DNA of 34,092 nucleotides from Halomonas saccharevitans. Lineage in GTDB: Bacteria; Pseudomonadota; Gammaproteobacteria; Pseudomonadales; Halomonadaceae. Positions within the stretch are counted from its first letter, which is position 1, and every line of letters begins with the position of its first letter. Under the pieces are notes generated by a model. That model did no database searches and had not been told where the DNA came from. It saw only the letters and a list, made by a program, of their open reading frames with translations. A program made the position numbers and the translations under genes. The stretch covers positions 1-34,092 of the forward strand of contig NZ_FPAQ01000037.1 in NCBI RefSeq assembly GCF_900116405.1. Reading direction: 5' to 3'. Below are positions 27,865 to 34,092 of this stretch, piece after piece.

Positions 27865-28878
27865 TTACGACTGCGGTGCGGGATCGCGCCCCAGGGCCTC
27901 GAGTGCCTGGTCGAGCTTTTCCTTGCCGCCGATGCTGTCGTAGAAATCGGGCCAGATGCCGGTGGCCATCTCGATCCACTGCTGCTCGTCGTTGGCGGGC
28001 TGGGTGATCTGCATGCCGTGTTCTTCCACCAGACGCTTCTTGATGGCCTCCTCGCTTTCCAGCAGGAAGTCATAGCTGTGGTCGGTGGCTTCTTCACCGG
28101 CTTCCAGCACCAGCTCCTGCATCTCGGGGCTCAAGCTCTGGAATTTGCCCTCGCTGATGATCAGCGGCTGCAAGGAGAAGACGTAGCAGCTATCGGTGAC
28201 GTGTTCCTGGACCTCGTAGAACTTCATGGTGTCGATGGTGATGTAGGGGTTGTCCTGACCGTCGACGACCCCCTGCTGCAGCGCGGTGAAGGTCTCGGAC
28301 CAGGCCAGCGGAGCAGGATTGACGCCCCATGACTGGTAGGAAGCGATCATGATCTCGTTCTTGGGCACCCGGATGTTCAGGCCATCCAGATCCTCGGGCG
28401 AGGCTACGGGACGTGCGGAGTTGGTCAGACGGCGGCAGCCGGAGTAGGCCCAGCCCAGAATGCGCACGCCGGCATCGCGGATGGTGTTCTGAGTGAGTTC
28501 CTCGGCGATCTCGCCCTGGGTCAGCGTCTTGGCATCCTCGGGGCTCTGGATCACGTAGGGCAGGGTCAACACCCCAACGGTCGGCGAGAACGGCGTGATA
28601 TTGTTGATGGCCAGCACCGAGAGATCGAGAATCCCCATGCTGGCGTTGTTGACGGTGTCCTGCTCACTGCCGAGCTGGCCATTGGGGAACAGGTCGATGG
28701 TGACCTCTCCCCCACTCTTTTCCTCGACGAATTCGGCAAAGGTCTTGCCCAGCTCGTACTGGGTACCGCCGGCGGCGTCGCCCAGAGCCATCTTCCAGGT
28801 GTCGGCCATGGCATGGCCGCTCACGGCCAGGGTCACGGCGGATACTGCCATGGGGAGGAGGTGTTTCTGGATACGCAT
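27865..28878 (-). CDS. tauK: TRAP transporter periplasmic binding protein, probable taurine TauK (DctP family)
   Basis: This 337-residue protein starts at the ATG at 28878 with GGAG upstream (the in-frame GTG at 28890 is less likely). A signal peptide ends 'GHAMA-DTWKMAL'. DctP landmarks are 'GGTQYELGKTFAEFVEEKSGGEVTIDLFPNGQLGSEQDTV' (about 34-72), 'LPYVIQSPEDA', and the ligand-binding block 'RRLTNSARPVASPEDLDGLNIRVPKNEIMIASYQSWGVNPAPLAWSETFTALQQGVVDGQDNP' (about 145-207) with the conserved RxP arginine. It is unlike H. elongata TeaA in the parts I recall, which argues against an ectoine transporter. Taurine is inferred from neighbours. Confidence 0.85.
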   Translation of the reverse strand: MRIQKHLLPMAVSAVTLAVSGHAMADTWKMALGDAAGGTQYELGKTFAEFVEEKSGGEVTIDLFPNGQLGSEQDTVNNASMGILDLSVLAINNITPFSPTVGVLTLPYVIQSPEDAKTLTQGEIAEELTQNTIRDAGVRILGWAYSGCRRLTNSARPVASPEDLDGLNIRVPKNEIMIASYQSWGVNPAPLAWSETFTALQQGVVDGQDNPYITIDTMKFYEVQEHVTDSCYVFSLQPLIISEGKFQSLSPEMQELVLEAGEEATDHSYDFLLESEEAIKKRLVEEHGMQITQPANDEQQWIEMATGIWPDFYDSIGGKEKLDQALEALGRDPAPQS

Positions 28879-29121
28879 TGTGATCTCCACTGCTTGTTAT
28901 TGTCGGAAAGACAGGATGCCTGCGTGACGCAAGGCGCTCCTGGATGACGGCGAGCCCAGGGTGTCCATCGAGGGCGGTCCAAAGCGACGATTCGAGGTGA
29001 TTTATTGTGATTCTCACCGCGCCTGCCTCGGCTCCGCGATCTCGCCCATCGCCGATCATCGGGATACATGCTATGCGCCATATCCTCACCTCAACGTTCT
29101 ACGCACTCCCCCCGAGCGCCA

Positions 29122-29154
29122 CTAGAACCAGTCTCCCGACATCGATTGGTCCAG
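29122..29154 (-). promoter_or_regulatory. Candidate TauR box pair in the tauR-tauK divergent region
   Basis: Minus-strand direct repeats CTGGACCAAT (29154-29145) and CTGGTTCTAG (29131-29122) are 23 bp apart. The first starts with the CTGGAC of the remembered TauR consensus CTGGACYTAA. The pair lies 125 bp before tauR and about 245 bp before tauK, so it may control both. Seventeen bases after a TAGTGG that begins in the proximal box there is TAGAAC, a weak -10 as expected for an activated promoter. No gene is supported in 28879-29278. Confidence 0.6.
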
Positions 29155-29278
29155 TCCGCCGGGTGAGATAACGATGACCGACGCGACGGGCTTGCCCCGA
29201 GTCCGCCGCCATGATGCCTCAACGCTATGGCATAATCTTTAGCTGCCTTTTCATGAGCCTTGGCGAGACACAATTTCA

Positions 29279-30751
29279 ATGAGCCAGCTTCTCTTCCATC
29301 TCGACTCCGATCTTCCGGAGAGCCTGCAGAAACAGCTGCGCGAGCAGATCGCCCATGCCATTCTCGACGGTCACCTGCCGCTGGACGAACCGCTGCCCTC
29401 GAGCCGCAAGCTGGCGAAGGAGCTGCATGTCGCCCGCAATACGGTGATGCTGGCCTACGAGCACCTGCTCGATGACGGCTATCTGGTCGCCAGGAAGCGC
29501 AGCGGCTACTTCGTCAATCCCGAGATCCTCGAGGGCCGGGCCGAGAAACCGGTGCGCCTGAACGATATCGACGCCGAGCGCCTGCCCTGGGAGGAGCTAT
29601 TGACCATGCACCCCTCCCGGCAGCAGACCATCAACAAGCCCAGCGACTGGCATCGCTACGACTACCCGTTCCTCTATGGCCAGATAGACCCCGAGCTCTT
29701 CCCGACCCAGCACTGGCGAGAGTGCAGCCGTGACTCCATGAGCGTGCCGGCGATCCGCAGCTGGTCGGTGGACCACCTCAATGACGACGACCCGCTGCTG
29801 ATCGAACAGATCCACAAGCGACTGCTGCCGCGCCGCGGCGTGTGGGCCAAGTCCGAGGAGATCCTGGTCACGGTCGGCGCCCAGCAGGCGCTGTGGATCG
29901 CCTGCATGCTGCTGCTCAAGGCGGGCCGGCGTTTCGGGATGGAGAATCCCGGCTACGTGGACGTCTACAACATCGCCCGCACCTTTACCGACGACATCCA
30001 CCTGCTGCCGGTCGACGAACAGGGCATGCGCCTCGACCCGACGATCGCCGATTGCCAGCTGCTCTACGTAACGCCGAGCCATCAGGCGCCGACCACGGTG
30101 ACCATGCCGCTGGAGCGTCGCCGCAAGCTGCTCGACATGGCGGAGATCGACAACTTCCTGATCATCGAGGACGACTACGAGAGCGAGACCAACTACCTGG
30201 ACAATCCCACGCCGGCGCTAAAGAGCCTGGATCGCCACAACCGGGTGATCTACGTGGGCAGCCTCTCCAAGACCCTGGCGCCGGGCCTGCGCCTGGGCTA
30301 CATGGTCGGCCCGCCGGCGCTGATCCGCGAGGCTCGGGCGCTGCGCCGCCTGATGCTGCGCCATCCGCCGACCAACAACCAGCGCGCCGTGGCGCTGTTC
30401 CTGGATCGCGGCTACCACGATGCCCTGCTGCGCCAGATTCACCAGGTGTTCCACAGCCGCTGGCAACGCATGAGCGAAGCGCTGGCTCGGCACCTGCCCG
30501 ACGCCTCCGTGCCCTCGACCTACGGCGGCTCGTGCTTCTGGGTGAAGGGACCCGTGGGGCTCGACTGCCGCGAGCTGCGCCGCCTGGCGGCCGAACAGAG
30601 CATCCTGATCGAGTGCGGCGACATCCACTTCTTCGACGGCCCCCACCGCGAGTACTTCCGGCTCGGCTTCTCGGCGATCCCCGAGGCGCGCATCGAGGCC
30701 GGCATCGAGCGCCTGGCGGCGCTGATTCCTCAGGCGATCACCCCCTCATGA
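29279..30751 (+). CDS. tauR: MocR-type (GntR/aminotransferase) regulator, probable TauR
   Basis: This 490-residue transcription factor has a GntR winged helix at about 10-80 ('LREQIAHAILDGHLPLDEPLPSSRKLAKELHVARNTVMLAYEHLLDDGYL', 'RSGYFV') fused to a fold-type I aminotransferase domain. PLP-site residues are present: 'IIEDDYESE' (Asp for the pyridine nitrogen) and 'GSLSKTLAPGLRLGY' with Lys331. In Rhodobacter, TauR of this type activates taurine genes. It is divergent from tauK and convergent with tauY. The start has only a weak ribosome site, suggesting low expression. Other MocR proteins (GabR, PdxR) are alternatives, but the context and binding-site pattern favour TauR. Confidence 0.85.
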   Translation: MSQLLFHLDSDLPESLQKQLREQIAHAILDGHLPLDEPLPSSRKLAKELHVARNTVMLAYEHLLDDGYLVARKRSGYFVNPEILEGRAEKPVRLNDIDAERLPWEELLTMHPSRQQTINKPSDWHRYDYPFLYGQIDPELFPTQHWRECSRDSMSVPAIRSWSVDHLNDDDPLLIEQIHKRLLPRRGVWAKSEEILVTVGAQQALWIACMLLLKAGRRFGMENPGYVDVYNIARTFTDDIHLLPVDEQGMRLDPTIADCQLLYVTPSHQAPTTVTMPLERRRKLLDMAEIDNFLIIEDDYESETNYLDNPTPALKSLDRHNRVIYVGSLSKTLAPGLRLGYMVGPPALIREARALRRLMLRHPPTNNQRAVALFLDRGYHDALLRQIHQVFHSRWQRMSEALARHLPDASVPSTYGGSCFWVKGPVGLDCRELRRLAAEQSILIECGDIHFFDGPHREYFRLGFSAIPEARIEAGIERLAALIPQAITPS

Positions 30752-30820
30752 GCCCCGCCATCCTCGCGCCGTAGAAAGCCGTCTCCTGACAGGCCTTCTC
30801 CAAACGGGTCGCCGTCACAA

Positions 30821-30845
30821 GAAAGCCGCCTCACGGGCGGCTTCA
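30821..30845. terminator. Bidirectional terminator between tauR and tauY
   Basis: AAGCCGCC (30823-30830) pairs with GGCGGCTT (30836-30843) around a TCACG loop. On the minus strand it is followed by a T-rich stretch (TTTCTT), so it best serves tauY; on the plus strand it follows tauR by 70 bp. Confidence 0.7.
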
Positions 30846-30865
30846 AGCGATGGATAAGACGCGGC

Positions 30866-32308
30866 TCAGATCACCTCGTCCTTCAGGTGGTACCAGCGGT
30901 AGAGGAAGCGCTGGCCGAAGCGCCGGAACGGCGCGAAGGCCTGGGACTCGACCTTCTCGCGCAGGTTCGGGAACGGCAGCTTGGAGGTGAAGATCGGCAG
31001 GTCCAGCGCCTGGCCATGCCCGGCGATCCACTGCGCCAGGCGCTTACCGGCCTGGGCCGAGTACATCACGCCGTTGCCGCCGTAGCCCAGGGCGTAATAG
31101 ACCGTCTCCTTGGCATCGGGCTGATGGATGCGCGGCATCATGTCGTGGCTGACATCCACCCAGCCCCACCAGGAGTAGTCGAGCTCGATGCCCTTGAGCG
31201 CCGGAAACTTGCGGTGCATGTCGCCAACCAGCACCGACTCGTACTTCTTCTGCGGCGCATCGCGGCCGGTGATGGCACTGCGGCTGCCGATCTGCAGGCG
31301 ATTGTCCGGCAGCAGGCGATAGTAGTGACGCAGGATCCGGGTATCGGTGATGATCTGGTGGGTGCGAAAGTTGCACGCCGCCAGCTCCTGGTCGGTCAGC
31401 GGCCGGGTGACGATGGAGTTCGAGAGGATCGGCAGCAGGCGGTTCTTGAGCTCGCGATGCAGGCTCTGGGAGGTGTAGCCGCCGGTGGCGATGCCCACCG
31501 CGCGTGCCTTGACCACCCCACCAGGCGTCTGCAGGTAGTGCACGCCGCCGCGGGTCTCGAAGCCCTGCACCGGGCTCGCCGGGTGGATCTTCACGCCGAG
31601 CGACCGGGCCTTGCGGTGATAGCCGAAGGCCAGCTTGCCGGCGTGGATGCCGATGCCCTCGGGCTCGTGCATGGCGCCGGCCGCCTCCTGGTCACCCAGC
31701 CATTCGCGCTTCACCGTATCGGCGTCGAGGATCCGGGCGTCATAGTCGAAGGTCTCGCGCAGCAGCTTCGCCTCTTTCTCGAGGGTCGGCATCACCTTGT
31801 CGCGGTGGGCCACGTAGAGGTGGCCGCCCGGCTGGGGCTCGCAGTCGATGTCCTTGATCAGCGCCTTGAAGGTCGCCATGCCGTCGAGGCATTCGCGATG
31901 CAGCTTCAGGGCGGTATCCAGGCCGTAGCGCTGGATCCACTGGGAGCGCTTGAGGCGGCCGGAGGCACACTGGGCCTGGCCGCCGTTGCGGGTCGAGCAG
32001 CCCCAGCTGGTGCGGTTGGCCTCGAGCACCGTGGCCTTGATGCCGTACTCCTCGGCCAGGAAGATCGCCGCGGTCAGACCCGTGAAGCCGGAGCCGATGA
32101 TCACCACATCGGCATCCGTGTCCTGGGTGATGGGCCCGTCATCGGCCGGCGGCTCGCCGGCGGTGCCGATCCAGTAGGTCGGCGCATAGTCACGACCCGC
32201 CCCCGGGGTGGCGCTCTTCAGGGGGTCATAGGCCGGATCATATGGCTGGGAGGGTGAGGTCTGGCTCGCCTCGGTCTCCGCCCCGCTTCTTGGCATTGTT
32301 GTCTCCAT
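30866..32308 (-). CDS. tauY: FAD-dependent oxidoreductase, probable taurine dehydrogenase large subunit TauY
   Basis: This 480-residue DadA/PuuB-type amine oxidoreductase would deaminate taurine to sulfoacetaldehyde with electrons going to a cytochrome. The FAD-binding 'DVVIIGSGFTGLTAAIFLAEEYGIKATVLEA' lies at about 63-94, then 'GCSTRNGGQAQCASGRLK' near 103-120, 'GIGIHAGKLAFGYHRKARSLGVKIH' near 218, and the C-terminal 'YYALGYGGNGVMYSAQAGKRLAQWI' near 405-430. A 60-residue hydrophilic N-terminal extension precedes the Rossmann fold. The start at 32308 or the ATG 12 bp downstream are both preceded by purine-rich sites. Pairing with the NTF2-like gene 46 bp upstream and with xsc supports TauY over PuuB or DadA. 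Confidence 0.82.
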   Translation of the reverse strand: METTMPRSGAETEASQTSPSQPYDPAYDPLKSATPGAGRDYAPTYWIGTAGEPPADDGPITQDTDADVVIIGSGFTGLTAAIFLAEEYGIKATVLEANRTSWGCSTRNGGQAQCASGRLKRSQWIQRYGLDTALKLHRECLDGMATFKALIKDIDCEPQPGGHLYVAHRDKVMPTLEKEAKLLRETFDYDARILDADTVKREWLGDQEAAGAMHEPEGIGIHAGKLAFGYHRKARSLGVKIHPASPVQGFETRGGVHYLQTPGGVVKARAVGIATGGYTSQSLHRELKNRLLPILSNSIVTRPLTDQELAACNFRTHQIITDTRILRHYYRLLPDNRLQIGSRSAITGRDAPQKKYESVLVGDMHRKFPALKGIELDYSWWGWVDVSHDMMPRIHQPDAKETVYYALGYGGNGVMYSAQAGKRLAQWIAGHGQALDLPIFTSKLPFPNLREKVESQAFAPFRRFGQRFLYRWYHLKDEVI

Positions 32309-32354
32309 GATCGGACTCCTAGCAGTCTGGATGCGGTGCTCGAACCCGAGGCAA

Positions 32355-32738
32355 TCAGGCGTTGACGGGGGGACGATTCTTGCGGAAGGCGTTCTTCACG
32401 GCGATCTTGCCGTCGCGGAAGGTGAAGGCGTCGATCATGCGCGCCTCGGAGCGTACGCCGTCGGTAGTGGTGCCCTGGTAGGTGGACTCGGAGAAGCCCT
32501 TGTCGCCGATCACGTGGTGCTCGGCGTCGGTCCAGCTGGCATCGGGGGCGGTCTTCCAGGCGTTCTCGAGGGCCTGACGCACCTCGGCCTGGCCGACGAA
32601 GCTCTTACCCTGCAGTTCCGGGCCGGCGATGGCGTGGAAGACGCAGTCGTCGGTCATCATGCTCATGACGGCATCGATGTCGTGACGGTTCAGGGCATCG
32701 CTGAAGGCTTCGAGAAGTTCGGTGGTCGGCTGGCTCAT
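32355..32738 (-). CDS. tauX: NTF2/SnoaL-like protein, probable taurine dehydrogenase small subunit TauX
   Basis: This 127-residue protein starts at the ATG at 32738 with AGGAG 7 bp upstream. It has a cystatin/NTF2-like cone fold: 'ELLEAFSDALNRHDIDAVMSMMTDDCVFHAIAGPELQGKSFVGQAEVRQALENAW' (about 8-62) and 'EARMIDAFTFRDGKIAVKNAFRKNRPPVNA' at the end. From memory, TauX, the partner of TauY, is a small protein of this kind. Alone the fold is not diagnostic; the assignment depends on the adjoining tauY and xsc and on the TauR box pair 120 bp upstream. It is separated from xsc by a strong terminator. Confidence 0.72.
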   Translation of the reverse strand: MSQPTTELLEAFSDALNRHDIDAVMSMMTDDCVFHAIAGPELQGKSFVGQAEVRQALENAWKTAPDASWTDAEHHVIGDKGFSESTYQGTTTDGVRSEARMIDAFTFRDGKIAVKNAFRKNRPPVNA

Positions 32739-32856
32739 GGTGGGCTCCTGACGGTTGTCGTTGTTGGATCTGTCGTTAAGTGACCGATGCGTTGATGCAT
32801 CGAGGCGGCACCTCGGCCGCGAACGAATCCAGCCTACTGACAAAGCCGAGGGGGCA

Positions 32857-32889
32857 TTAGCGCCAGATACACGCCAACTGTTGGACCAG
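32857..32889 (-). promoter_or_regulatory. Candidate TauR box pair upstream of tauXY
   Basis: Minus-strand direct repeats CTGGTCCAAC (32889-32880) and CTGGCGCTAA (32866-32857) are 23 bp apart; the proximal one matches CTGGACYTAA at eight of ten positions. TAATGC beginning in the proximal box and TAGGCT 17 bp later align in place with the equivalent elements before tauK. The pair lies between the xsc terminator and tauX, so tauXY has its own regulated promoter. Confidence 0.6.
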
Positions 32890-32934
32890 AGCGCTCGCCA
32901 TGCTCGGCGACGCTCGCCGCACCATCCGACCGGC

Positions 32935-32961
32935 AAAAAAAACCCCCGGCGAGGCCGGGGG
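32935..32961 (-). terminator. Rho-independent terminator of xsc
   Basis: On the minus strand CCCCCGGC (32961-32954), loop CTC, GCCGGGGG (32950-32943) form an 8-bp GC stem followed directly by eight T residues (32942-32935). It lies 34 bp after the xsc stop and separates xsc from tauXY. Confidence 0.92.
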
Positions 32962-32994
32962 AACACGTTGCAGCACGTTCGGTCATCCCTACGA

Positions 32995-34092
32995 TCAGAC
33001 GTAGTCCTGGTACTTCTCGAGCAGGCGCACCGGCTTCTTCAGCGCGTCGCGGCGGAAGGGGTCGCCCAGCTCGCGGGTGCACATGATCTCGATGATGCAG
33101 GTCTTGCCCTCGTTCATCTGCAGGTCCACCGCCTTCTTCAGCGCCGGGCCCACGTCCTCGAGGCGATCCACGGTGATGCCCTCGGCGCCCATCGACCGGC
33201 CGATCTCGGCGAAGCTCTGATTGTCCAGCTCGCCGGCCACGAAGCGACGGTTGTAGAACTCGACCTGGTTCTTCTTCTCGGCGCCCCACTGGCGGTTGTG
33301 GAACACCACCGCGGTCACCGGGATCTCGTGACGCACCGCGGTCATGGTCTCCATCAGGCTCATGCCCCAGGCGCCGTCACCGGCGTAGGCGATCCCCGGA
33401 CGCTCCGGCGCGGCCACCTTGGCCCCGATCATGGTGGGAAAGGCGTAGCCGCAGTTGCCGAAGCTCATCGGCGCGAAGAAGCTGCGCGGCTTCTCGAAGC
33501 GCAGGTAGCTGTGCGCCACGGCGTTGATGTTGCCGATGTCGGTGGACACCATCGCGTCCTCGGGCATGGCCTTCTCGAGCTCACGCAGCACCTGGCGCGG
33601 GTGCAGGTACTCGCCGCCGGAGAACGGCGTCTCGCCCTGGGCCTCGTCGATGGCGTCGAGGCTGAACGGGTCCTTCTCGTGGGTCCACTCGTCGAGCTCG
33701 CGCTCCCAGGCATCCTTCTCGCTGGCGATCTGGTCGGCACGCTTGGCCTTGGTGGCGTCGCACACCAGGTCACGGCTGGCCAGGCGCTCGGTGATCGCCT
33801 CGGCGGCGTCCTTGGCGTCGCCGCAGATGCCCACCGCGATCTTCTTCACCAGACCCAGCATCTTGTGGTCGGCGTCGATCTGGATGATCTTGGCGTCCTT
33901 CGGCCAGTAGTCCAGGCCGTGCTGCGGCAGGGTGCCGAACGGCCCCAGGCGCGTGCCCAGTGCGACGACCACATCGGCCTGGGCAATCAGCTTCATGCCG
34001 GCCTTGGAGCCCTGGTAGCCCAGCGGGCCGCACCACAGCGGGTGGCTGGCCGGGAAGGAGTCGTTGTGCTGGTAGCTGTTGACCACCGGCGC
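32995..34092 (-). CDS. xsc: Sulfoacetaldehyde acetyltransferase Xsc, C-terminal part (5' end outside window)
   Basis: The frame runs off the window edge, leaving about 365 residues of a protein usually near 600. Xsc is a ThDP-dependent enzyme that turns sulfoacetaldehyde and phosphate into acetyl phosphate and sulfite. Visible parts are the central domain ('ADVVVALGTRLGPFGTLPQHGLDYWPKDAKIIQIDAD') and the ThDP domain with 'VSTDIGNINAVAHSYLRFEKPRSFFAPMSFGNCGYAFP', the metal/ThDP motif 'YAGDGAWGMSLMET...VVFHN', and the Xsc-typical 'RQWGAEKKNQVEFYNRRFVAGEL'. The last segments distinguish it from acetolactate synthase. It ends in a clean terminator. Its acetyl phosphate product connects to ackA-pta. 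Confidence 0.95.
   Translation of the reverse strand, partial: APVVNSYQHNDSFPASHPLWCGPLGYQGSKAGMKLIAQADVVVALGTRLGPFGTLPQHGLDYWPKDAKIIQIDADHKMLGLVKKIAVGICGDAKDAAEAITERLASRDLVCDATKAKRADQIASEKDAWERELDEWTHEKDPFSLDAIDEAQGETPFSGGEYLHPRQVLRELEKAMPEDAMVSTDIGNINAVAHSYLRFEKPRSFFAPMSFGNCGYAFPTMIGAKVAAPERPGIAYAGDGAWGMSLMETMTAVRHEIPVTAVVFHNRQWGAEKKNQVEFYNRRFVAGELDNQSFAEIGRSMGAEGITVDRLEDVGPALKKAVDLQMNEGKTCIIEIMCTRELGDPFRRDALKKPVRLLEKYQDYV

Noticed and set aside
25311..28878. Naming the TRAP-usp genes teaABCD (ectoine uptake), as the gene order matches Halomonas elongata
   Set aside because: The binding protein does not resemble TeaA as I remember it, and the regulator, tauXY, xsc and operator pairs all point to taurine.
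30866..32308. Assigning the FAD oxidoreductase to putrescine use (PuuB) or to D-amino acids (DadA)
   Set aside because: The fold fits these too, but no putrescine or D-amino-acid genes are near, while the TauX-like gene, xsc and TauR-type regulation are.

Overview
The window reads as chromosomal DNA of a high-G+C gammaproteobacterium, most likely Halomonas or a close relative. The evidence is acidic, GC-rich proteins, an opgGH operon, TPP-riboswitch-controlled thiamine genes, ackA-pta, a gltIJKL-type transporter and a taurine dissimilation locus with a TRAP transporter and a universal stress protein. This placement rests on gene content and protein style, not on a marker gene.

Layout. 1-343: tail of an insertion sequence (probable IS1380-like transposase). 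487-3988: opgG-opgH, periplasmic glucan synthesis. 3981-12133: an unusual island with a creatininase-family protein, a RibBA-shaped GTP cyclohydrolase II with a degenerate RibB half, a stand-alone RibD reductase domain, a five-gene minus-strand operon (MDR dehydrogenase, degenerate PTPS/QueD-fold protein, GT4 glycosyltransferase, methyltransferase, LPG-synthase/flippase-like membrane protein) and a divergent CDP-alcohol phosphatidyltransferase. It looks like a route combining a GTP-derived compound with a glycosylated lipid; I know of no characterised pathway with this set. 12199-15966: yceI, then tenA and thiC, each behind its own TPP riboswitch. 16102-20258: a small beta-barrel protein and ackA-pta. 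20360-23479: gltIJKL-like amino-acid ABC transporter, flanked by two direct copies of a 54-bp hairpin repeat. 23883-34092: taurine locus: YeiH/SuyZ-type sulfate exporter, Usp, TRAP transporter (tauMLK), MocR regulator tauR, tauY, tauX and the 3' part of xsc.

How the taurine genes work together (inference from families): TauKLM imports taurine, TauXY oxidises it to sulfoacetaldehyde and ammonium, Xsc (ThDP-dependent) makes acetyl phosphate and sulfite, Pta makes acetyl-CoA (or AckA makes acetate and ATP), and the YeiH protein may export sulfur oxyanion. The strongest new observation is three pairs of a 10-bp direct repeat (consensus near CTGGTCYWAN), always 23 bp apart and in the same orientation, upstream of tauX, tauK and yeiH. 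They resemble the TauR box remembered from Rhodobacter capsulatus (CTGGACYTAA) and would place the exporter and both taurine operons in one regulon.

Other RNA-level structure: interleaved hairpins in the tauK-tauL gap, candidate Shine-Dalgarno-sequestering helices after both TPP riboswitches, and intrinsic terminators after thiC and xsc and between tauR and tauY.
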